In this document: in pieces, positions 34,500 to 47,174 of the stretch
How positions within the stretch are numbered: the first letter of the stretch is position 1
Layout: each line of letters opens with the position of its first letter
NCBI GenBank assembly: GCA_037903475.1
Contig: JBAJFG010000591.1
Location: 310,001 to 374,000 of the forward strand
Direction: 5' to 3'
DNA: 64,000 nt
DNA from: Ancylostoma caninum
Taxonomy: Eukaryota; Nematoda; Chromadorea; Rhabditida; Ancylostomatidae
Translations under genes and position numbers: made by a program
Notes under the pieces: model-generated
Seen by the model: the letters and a program-made list of their open reading frames with translations, nothing else
Databases searched by the model: none
What the model was told of the DNA's origin: nothing

Positions 34500-34640
34500 T
34501 CACGAAACGACTGAATGGAACGATAGACGATCTCGTCGAGCGACGAAGTACCTCAGAAATTCGATAGGACCGGCGGCGAACGGGCGCCGTCGGCGACGAA
34601 TGAGCTACGAGAGATCCTGGTCGTAAACTGCAAACGGATC
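34500..34640. other. Small GC-rich island
   Basis: A CpG-dense block (GACCGGCGGCGAACGGGCGC) ahead of the exon-like element at 34805. No ORF of note. Confidence 0.3.
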
Positions 34641-34804
34641 GAGTGAATAAGCGACTTTCGAAGCATCTCTTTCATGAGGAATATGTATATAGGAGCTGAG
34701 AAGGAACAAAGAAACGCATCTTGTAACGTCATAATATGGCTTTGTCTATTTAGACCTTGTTCGAGAGTATTTCTATTCCTTCTATTCCTAGCCTGTATTC
34801 CTAG

Positions 34805-34848
34805 TCCCCCACCCGCCAGACGAAGAGGACAAGGATGCAGTCGAGTTG
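34805..34848 (+). CDS. Candidate plus-strand micro-exon
   Basis: A 44-nt stretch lies between a good acceptor (gtattcctag) and a good donor (GTTG/gtgagttttt). In one frame it reads PHPPDEEDKDAVEL, a typical acidic linker; the other frames are less protein-like. It lies upstream of and opposite to the MPRIP-like gene. I could not find flanking exons with certainty, though an acidic frame ending in a donor lies near 36770-36836. Confidence 0.25.
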
Positions 34849-34892
34849 GTGAGTTTTTTATTCATATTTTAGGTTGAAGCTTAAGACTTCCC

Positions 34893-34985
34893 CTTCCTTA
34901 CTGATGAGTACTGGGGGAAGTCCTACGCTTTCAACTCAGCTTCCGTATAAGGGTAAAGTACGAAACGGAAGTTGAGCCATTTTTC
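34893..34985. repeat. CTGATGAG hairpin repeat, copy 1
   Basis: CCTTCCTTACTGATGAGTAC, then CTCAGCTTCCGT paired with ACGGAAGTTGAG around a loop holding GGTAAAGTAC. It shares layout and words with 41752-41826. Confidence 0.5.
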
Positions 34986-34989
34986 CAAT

Positions 34990-36640
34990 TGTTTTTTTTT
35001 ATTTTTTAGTAACTTATGATTTGTTTAGTGATTACTATAATAATTACAAAGATCTGGGGTTTTCGCTATTATGAGACCAAATGACGCACCAGCTGAGTTC
35101 GAGTTCGAATTTTCGATTTCAAGTGGGTTGAGAATTTAAATTTCCGGACAAGACAGAACAACGTAGTCTTGAAGGAAAGACAACAACGTCTCTCTCCTGC
35201 ACCAACTTTTGCGAAAATTCTGCACCAGCAACTTCTGAGGAACTTCGCGCTAAGCCGTACAGTTCCTAAAGAATAAACGAACTTCGTTTGAATTTCGCTG
35301 AAATTTCCGACAGATTCTCTGGTTTCCGCTTGAATCCCGCTTACTTCTAAGCTGTATTCTCATTAGCTTCCCGTGGAATTTATTCCGCATACGTTTCCAC
35401 GAAAACGGTTACGGGACATCTAATACCCAATTCATTGGAGGGCGTGGCAGGCCAGGTTCAAACAGCAGACAGTACGAATAGGAAGGCATTTCAAAACATT
35501 CGCTCACATAATTCTATTCAACAAGCTTGAAACTTTTTGCACGACGGCCCAGGGTCGATCGAATCAGAAGACGTGCAGCAGAGGAAGTTCTGGTTGAATC
35601 TGTGGACTCCCTACTGAGGTACTTCTGCAGTAATAAGCTGTACTTCAGCAAATTGATTTGAATGGGATAAAGGCCCTGTACAGTTTTGGGATATCCATGG
35701 AACTTTTCTGAGGCTTTTCCAAAACCTGAAATTCTTTGCTTGAACAACTAGATTGTCTTTCAACGTCAATTCATGCAAGAAATGCCAAGAAGGACCATCC
35801 CATGCGCACGCCGGATTGGTCAGAAATGAGGCTGGGTATTAGAGGTCCGTAAACGCACGAAAACTACAAATGGTGTAATAGTTTATATTCGCTGCAATAA
35901 CTACTCCCTACTTTACTCTTAATAGTACTCTAGATACTGTTTGTCAAAATCGCAGATTGACACAGCTGGCGAGCACTCGCTATGGAAAGAAAGGTTCCCA
36001 CCCAGTGACGCTCAAATGTGATAGGAAAAAAATGAAAAAAAAAGCAGAGGCACGAATAGAGTCTAAGTACGTAGTACATCCGTAGTAGCAAGAATATTCT
36101 GCACTAAGAATGGAAGCTCGTTCTCTCCGCTGAGCATAGCGCCATCTATCACAAGAACAACAAAGGCTCATAGCGATGATAAATGAAGCTCCCGAGAAGC
36201 GGGGTCGTCTAAGAACTCGAGCCACGGTCAGGCAAATTGCATTGGAAGGTACCCAGAAGCTGGAAGCCACCGCAGAGACACACATTCCTCTTCAAAGGCT
36301 GTGAATCGATCGCACATTCAACGAAACTCATGCTTTTTGGAGCTATATGCACACCGCTGGAGGCCATAGGTTCCGTAATCCCCTCGATCCATAAGGGCGC
36401 AGGGTTTTTGAGGCAATATGGAGGGAGGGAGATTAAACGAGAGCAACAGCAGCAACAGCATAATAACAGATTGTGTTGTTTTTTGGAGGCGTTCCCAGGG
36501 CGAGAGATCATAACGCAGATGGCCTACATCCGCCGGAAAAGTTGTCAGCCAAGCGGGATTAGACCCCCTGATCCACTTAAACGCAATTCACCCAAACTAA
36601 TGAAATGCACTTTGACGCCTAACACCACCAAGAGAACTCG
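34990..36640. other. No gene recognised
   Basis: Includes a 170-codon plus-strand frame (36237-36749) with a Gln tract (from GAGCAACAGCAGCAACAGCA) and a 100-codon antisense frame. Neither resembles a known protein. Confidence 0.35.
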
Positions 36641-36970
36641 ACAAAATATCGCCTCAGGGCACGCGAACACACTAAAGCAGCAGATGCAGCCCCGTTCGGC
36701 CCGCAAATTTCTTCACAGCGGACGGCGATTTAGGAGTTCCCGCGCGTAAGTGGATTACGACACATCAGACGACAAATACTGAGCACAAACGAAGCTCGAG
36801 GCGACGCGGGCGACGTCGAGTCGCTCGACGATACGCGGGTGAGTTGTGGCGGTGCGTGACGACTTCCGGTGCGATGTCGTCGTCGTCGAGGTGATTATGG
36901 ATTTGTGGGGATTTGGCGGCGATGAGGATGCGTGTGGCAATGCGCCGGCGACACGTTCACGAGTGCTGTG
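36640..36970. other. GC-rich island with donor-like sites
   Basis: Plus-strand donors occur at CGCGC/gtaagt (36746) and ACGCGG/gtgagt (36837). Ahead of the second, a frame reads LSTNEARGDAGDVESLDDTR, acidic and coding-like. No matching acceptor is secure. The minus strand is open for 89 codons over the same stretch. Confidence 0.25.
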
Positions 36971-36990
36971 AGCGAGAGCCACTGAACACT

Positions 36991-37354
36991 GGGCCCGGAT
37001 GAACCACAGGATGGGTAATCTCATACATATGAGTAGTCATTCATACCCAGGCATCTATACCCAGCCTGAGCTAATGCATGTAGATGACGTCATGTATAAG
37101 CACGCATACCGATGGGTGTCAGATAGAGAGGAAACTTGGGTACATTAACTAGAAGAAGGAGAAGAAGACATAAACAAGTTTACCAAGGTTAATCCCGATG
37201 ATACGCTGGAGTTCCGGAGCCGCATGCATTGAGATCACTCAGAGTGAACGTGATAACCCCTCTCCCCCCCCCCCAAAAAAAAATACTTCACCCACTGTTG
37301 GCACTGACGTCAACGCGCTTATCCTGGGTAATCTCAATTGCGTACCCAGGCCCA
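36991..37354. repeat. Foldback element, family A, locus 8
   Basis: It starts GGGCCCGGATGAACCACAGG with ATGGGTAATCTCATAC (second sub-type), then a first sub-type unit ending TTATCCTGGGTAATCTCAAT then TGCGTACCCAGGCCC. A C13 tract followed by A9 interrupts the middle (about 37264-37286). Confidence 0.75.
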
Positions 37355-38888
37355 AGAGAGTGGAGAGGAAGCTGAGCATTAGTGGTTATATAGGGGCATT
37401 AATGGCTACCTACTTTCTTTCTTCTTCGTTGAATCCCCAAAAAATTTTTCTTGGATTTATTTCCCAAAAGATCCGAAATAAAACCAAATCAGAAAAGAAA
37501 TCGAGAAAAACTTAAAGAAAAAATATTCAAGTCACACATGGCGGAAAAAGGACAGAAATGCTGGAAAAGCAAAATTTATTTCAACAACGCCCGCCCGAAA
37601 AATAAGGAGTGAATCAACGAAAAGGAATTCGTCGCCATAAACAAATTCTGGAACAGCGCAGAAATTTATATGCTTACTTGTTCATTTATTGGCCATATGG
37701 ACTGCTTATGTAAACATTAAAATATATCTAACAATACTAAATGGTAAGTTGTACTTCAAACTTGACAGCTAAGGAACTTCTCGAATATGAATATTTAGCA
37801 GCACAAGCCGGAATGGAATGTTTAGAGCATATAGCAACAACGACAAGGTGTACAATTGAACCTTTAAGAAGCTTGTAAAAGAAAGGAAGTGGAGGAGAGA
37901 AGAACAGTGTGCTGTCCTTTTCTCAGCTCTGAGAGATCCTACAAATCCAAGAAGAAAACAAAATAAGTAAAGGAGAAATGACGTGGGATGAAATCCCAGA
38001 TGTATCCTATATCTGAAGTTCTTCAGGGGCAATGTGACATCAAATGCAAGTCGGAATAAAGAGGAGTAAATATCCAATCGCATTAGAGTTTAAATATCCA
38101 GTTGTTGGGAGTTGTGAAAATAGATTGCTTCCAAACACCGTGGCTCCTGAAATTCCATAGAAGTGCATCCAATGCCCTCTAAGACACGGTGACCAATTCG
38201 GTTGTTCTTCGCATGAGATGAAATGCGAAAATGTTTCAATAGGAGTAGTAGTCGAAGCCATACACTCACAATACTCTTCTTAGGGTAGGAGGTGTAACCA
38301 TAACGCATAACGAGCAGACCGATAGCACTAACGATTAACGAAAGTTCTGCAGCAGAATTAACTGTATGGAATTAACGAAAATGAAGTTCCATAGGAGTTG
38401 ACCCTCGTTCATAGTTGTTCTCTGTGCTATTTGATCATGAAAACGCAAAATACTCATTCATTGAGCAGAACGTGCCCAAACTGAATGATCACCTTTGTAA
38501 CAAATTAATATGGGAACAGTTGTCCATTCAGAGTAGTTTTCGAGGATTCTAGAGTGTTATTTAAGTCCATTCTCTGCTATTGATGTTTCAGATCTTTTTC
38601 AAACCATGCTTTAAATGAGAGGTAAGGATTCATGTCCGAGAGATCTACCCAAACAAGGAAGCATATACATATATGGTTGCAGTTTATCTATTTCTTACCA
38701 AGTGGTTTGCCACTGTCAATTCTATTAGAAAATGGGCGATGCGGGGATGAAGAAGAACAGATGTCACTTAATATAGTAAACAGTGCTCAAGAAAACAGCA
38801 CAATCTAGAAATAATGGTGGTAGAAGAGGGGTGGGATGGAGAGGGTGATGGAGGAGAGGGAGTAAGAGCAAGCAAGCACGAAAATCAG
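37355..38888. other. No gene recognised
   Basis: AT-rich. Minus frames of 72-104 codons near 37769-38308 look accidental. Confidence 0.4.
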
Positions 38889-39072
38889 AGCCCGAATGCA
38901 CTGCATAAATTTACCTGTCGCTAACACGGTTGTCAACACTGGTTAATCTGTTTACCCTAGATAATCTCTATGATGGATCCGGGCCATGGATGGGTAGTAT
39001 GCCAGGTAAGAGGTGAATTTGGATACGTTAACACGATTACCATGGGTAGTCTTAGTGTTATATTCGGCTCCT
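38889..39072. repeat. Foldback element, family A, locus 9
   Basis: It includes AGCCCGAATGCACTGCATAA, GTTTACCCTAGATAATCTCT, GATGGATCCGGGCC and a second arm with GTTAACACGATTACCATGGG. The arms are diverged. Confidence 0.65.
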
Positions 39073-39579
39073 GTATAAGTATACATATTTTTTACTCAAG
39101 ACTATTTTCGAAGATGGTTACAAACACTAACAACTGAACATTTTGGCACAAGAATCCACAAGAGTCCTATGAGTAGAGTGAGGAACAGATTGAAGTCTTT
39201 TAATTACAACCTACATGCTAAATTAGAGTTCATTTGTTGATCAGAAAAAAATGAAAATGCATTTGTGGTCAGAAAAACCAGAAGGCCGCTCAATTTACAT
39301 GAAAATCAGTCGCAAGCAGTGCCTGCTAGAAACAGTGCATATTTAGTATAGCAAGGAGTGGTTGGGTGGGTTGAATTCTGGTCACACTTCAAGGCAACCA
39401 AATGATTAATTGATGATGAAAAAGTCACGAAATTAAAGGAAGCAAAAGGCGAGATACACGCAAAAGAGAGTGGAAACTGAAGAAAATGACACTAAAAAGT
39501 ACTAAAAAGTATAAGCACACTTCACAGGATTGTAACGAGTGTAGAAATCTCGACCAGTGAAACAATGGGAGCACGAGCA

Positions 39580-39960
39580 GCAGAAGGAGAGCAGCGGAGG
39601 CGCGGTGTGTTTGGTCACTTAGCGGGCTGACGACGAGAAGCCGAGGAGCCAGTCCTCGGGCGGTGTTTGTCAACAAATCAATTCGCCACCCATTACGCTG
39701 CTCAGCTAAACATCATGAAACACTGTGGACAGCACGCTCCCGCGGGAGTCACGGCTCATAAAACGGAATCAGATCGCACATCGACTAGTAACGACTGATC
39801 AAGGTCAAAAAACATGGCCGCTGCCGGCGAAAAAACCTCACTGCAATCAGTGGACGGCCGAATGCTAGTGCAGCGGATGGAGTAGAACTCGCAGAGTGGG
39901 CAGAGACCCCGCTGCTGACATGGGATGAACTTTTTAGCCGTAAAAAGCAACAGTGAAGAG
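39580..39960. other. GC-richer island
   Basis: Moderately CpG-rich, with minus-strand frames of 64-89 codons. No recognisable protein and no splice pair. Confidence 0.25.
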
Positions 39961-40865
39961 TCCAGCGGCTATGCATCCGCCGCGCTTGATCTCTTTCGCT
40001 GAAAGCCGCACACTTCTGGATCCAGTTCCTCGAGTGCTCGGAAGCGAAGGTCAATCACTTTCATCAAGACTATTTGTCTACTTTTTTCTGCCAAATGTGG
40101 CTATTGACGGACTCCAGCGCGGCTTCAACGCAACACACAAGGAGAGTGATGACTGGGGCCCATTAGCATCAGAGGATCTTTCCCAATAACAGAGGATCTT
40201 TAATTTTAACTGCATTATCTAGAAAATTTCAGGTAAGAAGAATGAAATTTTTCAGGAATTATCTTCATCCAAGTGCTCTCGAAGATGCCCCGAAAAAAAT
40301 CTTCAGGAACCGCAATACAAGACGACACGACTATGACAGGCTCTTTGGACGTCCTTTTGTAACGAGAGGTACAGACTGTACCATACAGTCCTTCTCAAAA
40401 AGTTAGACGGACTCCATGACTGCAGAAACGCGGTGGGACCTGAGCGAAGGATGCGGAGAGAGCATGCTCCAAGTGAGAGAGTCAAGTTGGTCCTGCCACT
40501 ATTTTGCGACCGCGACGCTATGAAAACGCACGCGCAATCCGTCTATCTTTTCGACAAGGACTGTACGTATTGTTCCAAATGCAACAGTGGCTGAGTATCC
40601 ACGCGGATAACCTCCTTTCCTCTCATTCCTCTCCAACTGCTACACATTTTCTCGCGTTCTTTTCTTTCCTTTTCTTCTCTGTTCTCTTCCCAACTATCGT
40701 CCATGGTAAAACGAACTATAGAAAGGTCCAAAACGAGGTGCCCAGAAAAGAATTGACTCCTGGTCTGAAATCGATCAAACACATACCAAGCAAAGCAAAT
40801 ATGGTTAGAATGATTAGTTATTCTATATTCTACGCAATGTAAGAACGTGATATTTTCTTCTTTAC

Positions 40866-40905
40866 CAAGTTTCGCTCGGTTTGCGTTCATGAATCCTCGC
40901 CTTGG
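40866..40905. repeat. Family B half element
   Basis: AAGTTTCGCTCGGTTTGCG then TTCATGAATCCTCGCC matches the right arm of family B. The left arm is not evident. Confidence 0.45.
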
Positions 40906-41159
40906 AAGTGCGAATGCTAACACCGTAGCCTCATGTTCGAAAAAAAAAAACGCCTAGGAATATGGCAGTAGTTGCTACCTCACCATGCAAAGTAAATAAA
41001 TTCCTCTCCTCAAAATTAATTGTATTTCAAAGATCTTAGAAGCAGCGAATGACCAGCACTGATTTTTTCAGCGATAATTAATATCACTTCAAAAAAAATT
41101 ACAATCCAGAAGAGCGGTACCAAAAGAGCTACATGGAACTCCAAACGGTCATGTGCAAG

Positions 41160-41310
41160 AGGTAGGACCGCGGCGCGACTCTTTTGGGCAGAGACGCCGG
41201 AGCTTCGCAGGCTGTCTCTGGTTGTCTGCTTCTGCCAGCAGCACAGAACTCGAGTTACACGCCGCCGCGCTGCGGTCCCGCCCCTTGTACGCGGTTCGAG
41301 ATGAAAACAA
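41160..41310. other. Small GC-rich island
   Basis: It leads into a purine-rich, Lys-rich plus frame (119 codons to 41543), whose bias follows from the A-rich strand. I would not call it a gene. Confidence 0.25.
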
Positions 41311-41751
41311 GAAAAAATTCAAAAGTAAAGAGAAAAGACAGCATCATCAAAAAGAGGATTAAATGCCAAGACAACGACGCAAAAACAAACGTCCGGGGTT
41401 ACCCAGCTAAACTTAGAGAGCAAGTACAACAGAAAGACCAAAACGATTCAACGGAACTGGAGCAGAAGAAGTTGCTTCTCACTTCTCTGTCCAAAAGAAA
41501 GACATCAAAAATGATAAGGTCCAATTGGGGAAAAAAAAACTAAAACTAAAAATGTCCGAAAAACTTCATCTTGAAAAAATTGAAGATATGGGGGGAGAAT
41601 GAAAAACTATGTGGTCCAGAGAAATTTATCGCTTTAATCGAACATCGACATAGTCAAGATGATTTTCTCCTTTTCTGATCTGGTTTTGGATTTGCGATGG
41701 CCCCGTGACTGTTGCAGATCCTTTCATCTTATATTTTACTCACTAGGCCTT

Positions 41752-41826
41752 TCGCCCTTGCTGATGAGCACGAGAGGAGTTATATTCCATTGTGTTTCTG
41801 CCTGGAGGTAAAGTGCAGAATATAAC
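41752..41826. repeat. CTGATGAG hairpin repeat, copy 2
   Basis: GCCCTTGCTGATGAGCACG, then GTTATATTC paired with GAATATAAC around a loop containing GGAGGTAAAGTGCA. Copy 1 is at 34893. Confidence 0.5.
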
Positions 41827-41829
41827 CAT

Positions 41830-44775
41830 GTTTTTTACTATTTAGCCTCTATATTTCTTGCTTCACTTGGAGTATTAATCCAAATATGTACAAAATCTGC
41901 GTTTCACTTTAAAAAACACTCACAAGCAGCTTCTTAACCGTTCACGAGAGGCTCTTCAATTTGATTTGATTTTTAATCGAATTACTTAAAACAATCGACA
42001 AAACGCGAAAACCCAAGAAAATACAGGCAGAAACTTCAGTCATTCACATATTTAAAAAAAAAACAGGAATTAAGCATCGGAATATTCCATACACTGGAAG
42101 AGAAATATTCGCGATTCCTGGGCACGATGCAAAATGTGGTTCCATTTGTTTTAATCAAAACTAAAGAGCTCCGGGGATCGCTGTCAATGGCACCTATATG
42201 AGCAAGCAAGGTATTCGGTCAAAGATTAGAAAAGAGGAAAAATGCATTGAATAACCACAGGTAAGACAAATAATAAGGAGTAGAAGCCGCAGCATCTACG
42301 TATAGCATAGCCGGCGACGAGCGGCTGCGACTCGCCGCTGCCCAATCGAACTCACACACCGTCCATAACAAAAGATGCAAATGAATTCGCAATGACGTGA
42401 GAATGAGAGGCGAAGAAAGGGGAGGGGGGAAGGAGGGAAAGAAGTGACGTTTTGACAATAATTTTCCCAGAAATCATTTTAACCCGAGATTTGAGCGATG
42501 GGGTAGCCTACACCCCCGTTCAAAACCTAAAGGATGGCGAGTGTTGGCAGAAAAGCTATAACGAGGTTTTTTTTCCTCACGGGTTATTTGCTATGCTTAT
42601 GATTCTTCACTCTCTACCGTTACTACATAAATCGACAGTCTCCGCTTGAATACCTGCAGGAAATCAGCACAAAAGTGGAAATTTCTGACGAAAACGCGTA
42701 ATTCATCCAGGATTCATTGAAGTTCAGGAGTTCTTCACCATTCGCTTTGGGAAGTCACGATCTATGCGAACTTTAGCCTGGGAAACACCAAAGTAGAATC
42801 GCTGAAGCAGGAATGCCAGGAATTCCCTCGTGATTTTCCAAGAAACGTAGCAACGACAGCAGCTCCCGTGCAAAATGGACTTTCTGGAAAAACGTTAGGC
42901 ACGAAAAACTGAAGGAAACGTTACTACTGTGATGTGCTGCGATCGCAGCTGTCAGTGATTTTCTGACGGGAAAACCACAACTGAATCCTGCACGAGGGAA
43001 CTACGAGAGAAATTTTCTGGCGAAATGCAGGAAGCGTACGTTGCCAAGCCGAATTGTTAGCCTCATTCCGTTCAATGCTTGCCTTATTTCCACCTTTTGG
43101 TCAATTTTTTTTCCATTTTTAAAGAAATAATTAAAAAGGTGAACTAATAAATAAGTTTAGTATTCTGGTTAGGAGCTCTCCGACGAGTTCCATAGAAACT
43201 TGCCTTTCAATCTCGATGAGGAATCATCTCAAACACCTGGAGGCCATATACATATCAGCAACATATCATATATACATACACATATCAAGAAAAAAAATCA
43301 GCAAGGACTCGAAAAAATAACCAGTAAATAATGCATGATCGCTGTTAACTATAAGCATTATATTATTTGGCGAGGGTTGTTGGGTAACGTTATGATAAAA
43401 ACAAAAAAGATCAAAATTTCGGACAGAACTTTCCGGCCAACCTAATACATACAGTCTCGATAATATAATAGCTTGGCTTCTGCAGAAGCGGAATGATGAT
43501 GCATTGTAGGATGGCCGAGAATTCGTGGAATTTTTGCGATCTTTGCTTGGCTCACCTCTATTTTACTGGCTACACTGATATCCTTTTGAATACTTGTTTT
43601 ATATGCAGACTACTTCACAATAATAATCATTCCAGAAACGAGGCAGGAAGAGCCCATGGGTGGATGAGTGATTCCCCACTGTCCTTAAGGGTGTTACTCA
43701 ATGGTTTTTAACGACGTCGAAGCCCATTTTTGTAGTGGCTAAATGAGCATTCAGCGTCATTTCAGAATTGCTGGAACGACACACGTGCTCAGGAATTCTT
43801 GAGTGTCGCTCCCTCGTCAATCTTCCTCTTATTATTTATTTCATGTACGCAATCAAGCGAACAAAGGCCTCCTGCATATATGCAAATGTATGAGGAAGGA
43901 GTATGAATAAAGAGAAAACCGCAAAACACTGCAGTTTGTTCAGCAGCAAAAAAGTGTTGCTATCAAATTTCATGTGGTGAACGTCTCACCAGTCCGAAAA
44001 AAAAAACGGTAAAACTGACAGCAACAAGGATAATGGAATCATTAGTTTAGGAAATAAATATGTTTATTCGTTGTTAGAGCTATGGCACGAATTTTTGCAC
44101 AGTAAACAAATAAAAAAAATAGGTCCCCAATGTTTTTTTTCGAAAAATAGCTTAAAAATGGTTGGGACATGGACATAGAACTACCTGAAAGGCATAACAG
44201 CTGAATTTTTCCCTTGTCTCAAGACATTTAGCTTCGCTGTACCGTACTTTTTCAATGCGTTTGGGAGAATTTCACACTAGCTCTTTCGAAATCATCCGGA
44301 ATTGCCACCATAGAGACACTGCTAAATAGTCTAAGAGATCGTTGGATCCCCCTGAAATATTCAAAATCAGAGGAGCTTCTTGCAAAAAGTAGTCTTCATA
44401 CTAGATGGATTAACGTTGTATGGGTTCAAGATGAGGGCCAACTCCTTAGTCACCGCTGCGTTCATGGGCCTATCCACCCAAGGATAAAGTAAATCAACGA
44501 AACAATGGGATTGATGAGGGGAAATGAATGAAATGACCATTTTGGAAATGTTTCCCTGAAAAGTGCTCTTACCCAGGAACCAGCTATGACTGTTGAAGAA
44601 AATTTTGAAGGAAATTTTTAGAAAAATTAGGCCTCCAATTCGCCGTTGTTCGCAAAAAATTACATTACGAAACATTACTGTTAGGAAGTGCTCATATACT
44701 TTTCGAAAAGTTCAGGGAAAATGGGAGAAATGACAGATTTTTACGAAGTATTATTGAATCATGATAAGAAAATAT
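41830..44775. other. No gene recognised
   Basis: AT-rich, with a GC-richer patch near 42295-42365 and TATACATA-type low complexity near 43245-43290. Confidence 0.4.
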
Positions 44776-45207
44776 GACACTATTCATCTTTACCAGCCCA
44801 AAAATTTTCGAAAGAAATTTCCGGCTGAAACTTCGCAGAGGGGGTTATTTGAGGTGCTGAATACGAATATCGTATCAATTCTGTGCCGTAACTCCATTTT
44901 TGTGCGGTTACGGTAGGTGTACTGTAGGAAACTGGGAGAAAATGCCGATGTCGGGTTGGAAACGGAGGTGGTATGCAAAATAATGTCGACAATCGTGATC
45001 AGCTTCTACAACAACTCCTCTACACGAAATATAAGAAGATTCTGCGAGGCACCTTTTTACAGTATGCCCACCCTAACCGCACAAAAATGGGGTTACCGTA
45101 CGAAATGGATATGATATTCGTGTTCAGCACCCCAAATAACCCACCTATGCGAAGTTTCAGCCAAAACTTTTTTGAAGATTTTGGGGCCAGTAAAGTTGAA
45201 TAGTGCC
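44776..45207. repeat. Foldback element, family E, full copy
   Basis: The left end GACACTATTCATCTTTAC mirrors the right end TAAAGTTGAATAGTGCC. Inner pairs include GAGGTGCTGAATACGAATAT with ATATTCGTGTTCAGCACC, and TTTTTGTGCGGTTACGGTAG with the inverted CCCTAACCGCACAAAAATGG. 432 bp, with no coding frame of note. Confidence 0.85.
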
Positions 45208-45552
45208 GAAAATATTGTACTACAAATGTCTTGGTCAGAGAATCTTGATCCTAACAACCCTGAAGGCAGCAGTCCGGTAGGTATCATTTTAGAAAGCTGA
45301 GTTTGGGAACGCTGTCATGCATTTGGAACGGACTGTGGATCGAGCATTCGAAACAGCAAGAACATCGAAAAATGGTTGAAATAAAGGAAAATAGGGAAAT
45401 GGATAGAAGGAGCAGAATCAAGCAGCATTGCGGGCTGGAGGAGCACTGTCCGACTCGCCGTCATTTCGAAATAGGGCAGCCAGTGAGCATAGACAATGCA
45501 GGATGACGCCATCCAGTAATGGGAGTCAGTGTTTTTGTCCTCTGCTGCTCCG

Positions 45553-45595
45553 CAGCCAATCCTCTGACGTTGGAGGGAAAGCGGAGGATTGGCTG
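45553..45595. repeat. Short perfect hairpin
   Basis: CAGCCAATCCTC and GAGGATTGGCTG form a perfect 12-bp stem with a 19-nt loop, immediately ahead of a family B element. Confidence 0.6.
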
Positions 45596-45596
45596 A

Positions 45597-45766
45597 CCAG
45601 GGCTAAGAATCATGAACGCATAGCCGAGCAAAACCAGGTTGCCAAACCAAGCTGCGGTTCCGGGGTTTCCTAGGAGGACGCAGTCTACATATATGATAAC
45701 GAATCGCGCTAACCACTAACCATCCATATTTGGTTTGCTCGGTTATCCTTTTATGAATCCTAGCCC
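45597..45766. repeat. Foldback element, family B, locus 3
   Basis: CCAGGGCTAAGAATCATGAA and CATAGCCGAGCAAAACCAGG on the left mirror TTTGGTTTGCTCGGTTATCC and TTATGAATCCTAGCCC on the right. It is the best-preserved copy; the interior about 60 bp is unrelated between copies. Confidence 0.8.
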
Positions 45767-47172
45767 GCGGTGAGTTTCGAGTGCTGATGATGATGAGCGC
45801 TCCAGGGCAATTGAGAGGAAGTTCTCAGAAGGAGATGTCGTTCGCCAGCAACCATTCCATAAAGCATATCAGGAACTTTTTTCAAAAAGAAGTATCCTAT
45901 TCCATACTGGTCCCTTTTATACGGGGCGAACATAAATAACTGCATTGGTTGGATTCATAAAGGTTCCCGAAAAGGTAAAGACCTGCACGTCCTTCTAAAG
46001 TGAACGAGTTACCCTAGTAAAAATGGACGTAGACCCGGGGGCGCCAAGGAGACCACACTTCTAGTCTAGTTCAAGCCCCGAAACCGGATTAGTGTGTAAA
46101 ACCTAGGTATTTCCTTCATATTTCTGAATTTACGGTATCAGATAGCTCGTAGAAATCATTAAATCGCCGTTAGATTCTTATCTTCTTATCTTTACTTTCC
46201 AACCAAGTGGACGTTGAACCAGATGTTTAGTACTTCCTTCTATGGATGTAGCTCGTCGGAAAGACGCGATTCGATGAGAGATGCTAAGTACTGCTAAGAA
46301 TAGCCAGATATATCACATTCCGCCATGAAAACTCTCCCATTTCGGATGAGAGGGAAGGTTAGAAGCTTCTCGGAAACGTTGATGACTATCGCCACACGAT
46401 CTTATTATTTGGGCAACAGCAGCGCCTCATAACAAAGCGTTTATTCTACGAATGAATAAATAAATATTTTTGAAAAATATGCCACTGCCTCTCTTAACCT
46501 AGGTTGCTCCCCGGAAACAAAATAATCGAGAGCTTTGATGGAAGTTCTCGACGAGGCATACATATCACGAGAATACAAAATTACCGGACATTTGCACAAT
46601 AAGAACTGGATAATTACTCTATGGAGGTCGAGTTCACCGAGCTCAACAGAGTGTCCGATCCTGGAGAAGACAGAAGCAAACTGTCCATAACAACGAAATA
46701 TGTGGAACTGCTCCCTCGAGGCAACAGCCAAAATGAGCTCTGCAATGCTTCACGCCTCATTTGCCTCTAAAGGCAGTGGGCGTATCCAGCGCTGTACCCA
46801 TTCCTCGTTTTTTGTGAAACAGCGGAAGTCCGCCCGAGGAAATCAATGGCACTGCGATGAGTGCCGAGGTAAAATATGGCGAACAGCCCTCAAATGAGGC
46901 AATGGAAATCCGCTCGAGGAGTGGAAGAAGCCCCACGCGACCTCTAAACAAACAACAAGCCCAACAAAGAGAACAGCGCTGCGCTGGACACGGTGTTCTG
47001 GGATTATAGAGAACAAGCGCAAAGCCTCACGACTCGCACGAGGTGCTTTAGGGGAAGAAAAGACGAAAATCGGGAGAGGGGAAGCTGCCGTGAAGCTAAC
47101 TTAGGTTATGAAAGGGAACATTAGTGAGAAGTGAGAGCGCGCTGGTGACCGAATGATCGAATAGTTCCCTCA
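45767..47172. other. No gene recognised
   Basis: A modestly GC-rich patch near 46690-46930 has 65-codon frames on both strands. No family resemblance. Confidence 0.35.
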
Positions 47173-47174
47173 TA

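Noticed and set aside
34893..34985. Hammerhead ribozyme (CTGATGA ... GAAA with GTAC/GTAC as stem II)
   Set aside because: The core words and a 4-bp stem II exist, but I found no stem I or stem III partner and no cleavable NUH in the right place. The second copy lacks the GAAA box.
36237..36749. 170-codon plus-strand ORF with a Gln tract
   Set aside because: The translation is patchy, the Gln tract is a simple CAG-type repeat, and an antisense frame of 100 codons is equally open. No homology recognised.
41184..41543. Lys-rich 119-codon plus-strand ORF
   Set aside because: The bias follows directly from an A-rich strand, and no splice or conservation signal supports it.
46020..46090. Third tRNA-like sequence (box B-like AGTTCAAGCCCC)
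   Set aside because: No acceptable box A at the right distance and no stem pairing.
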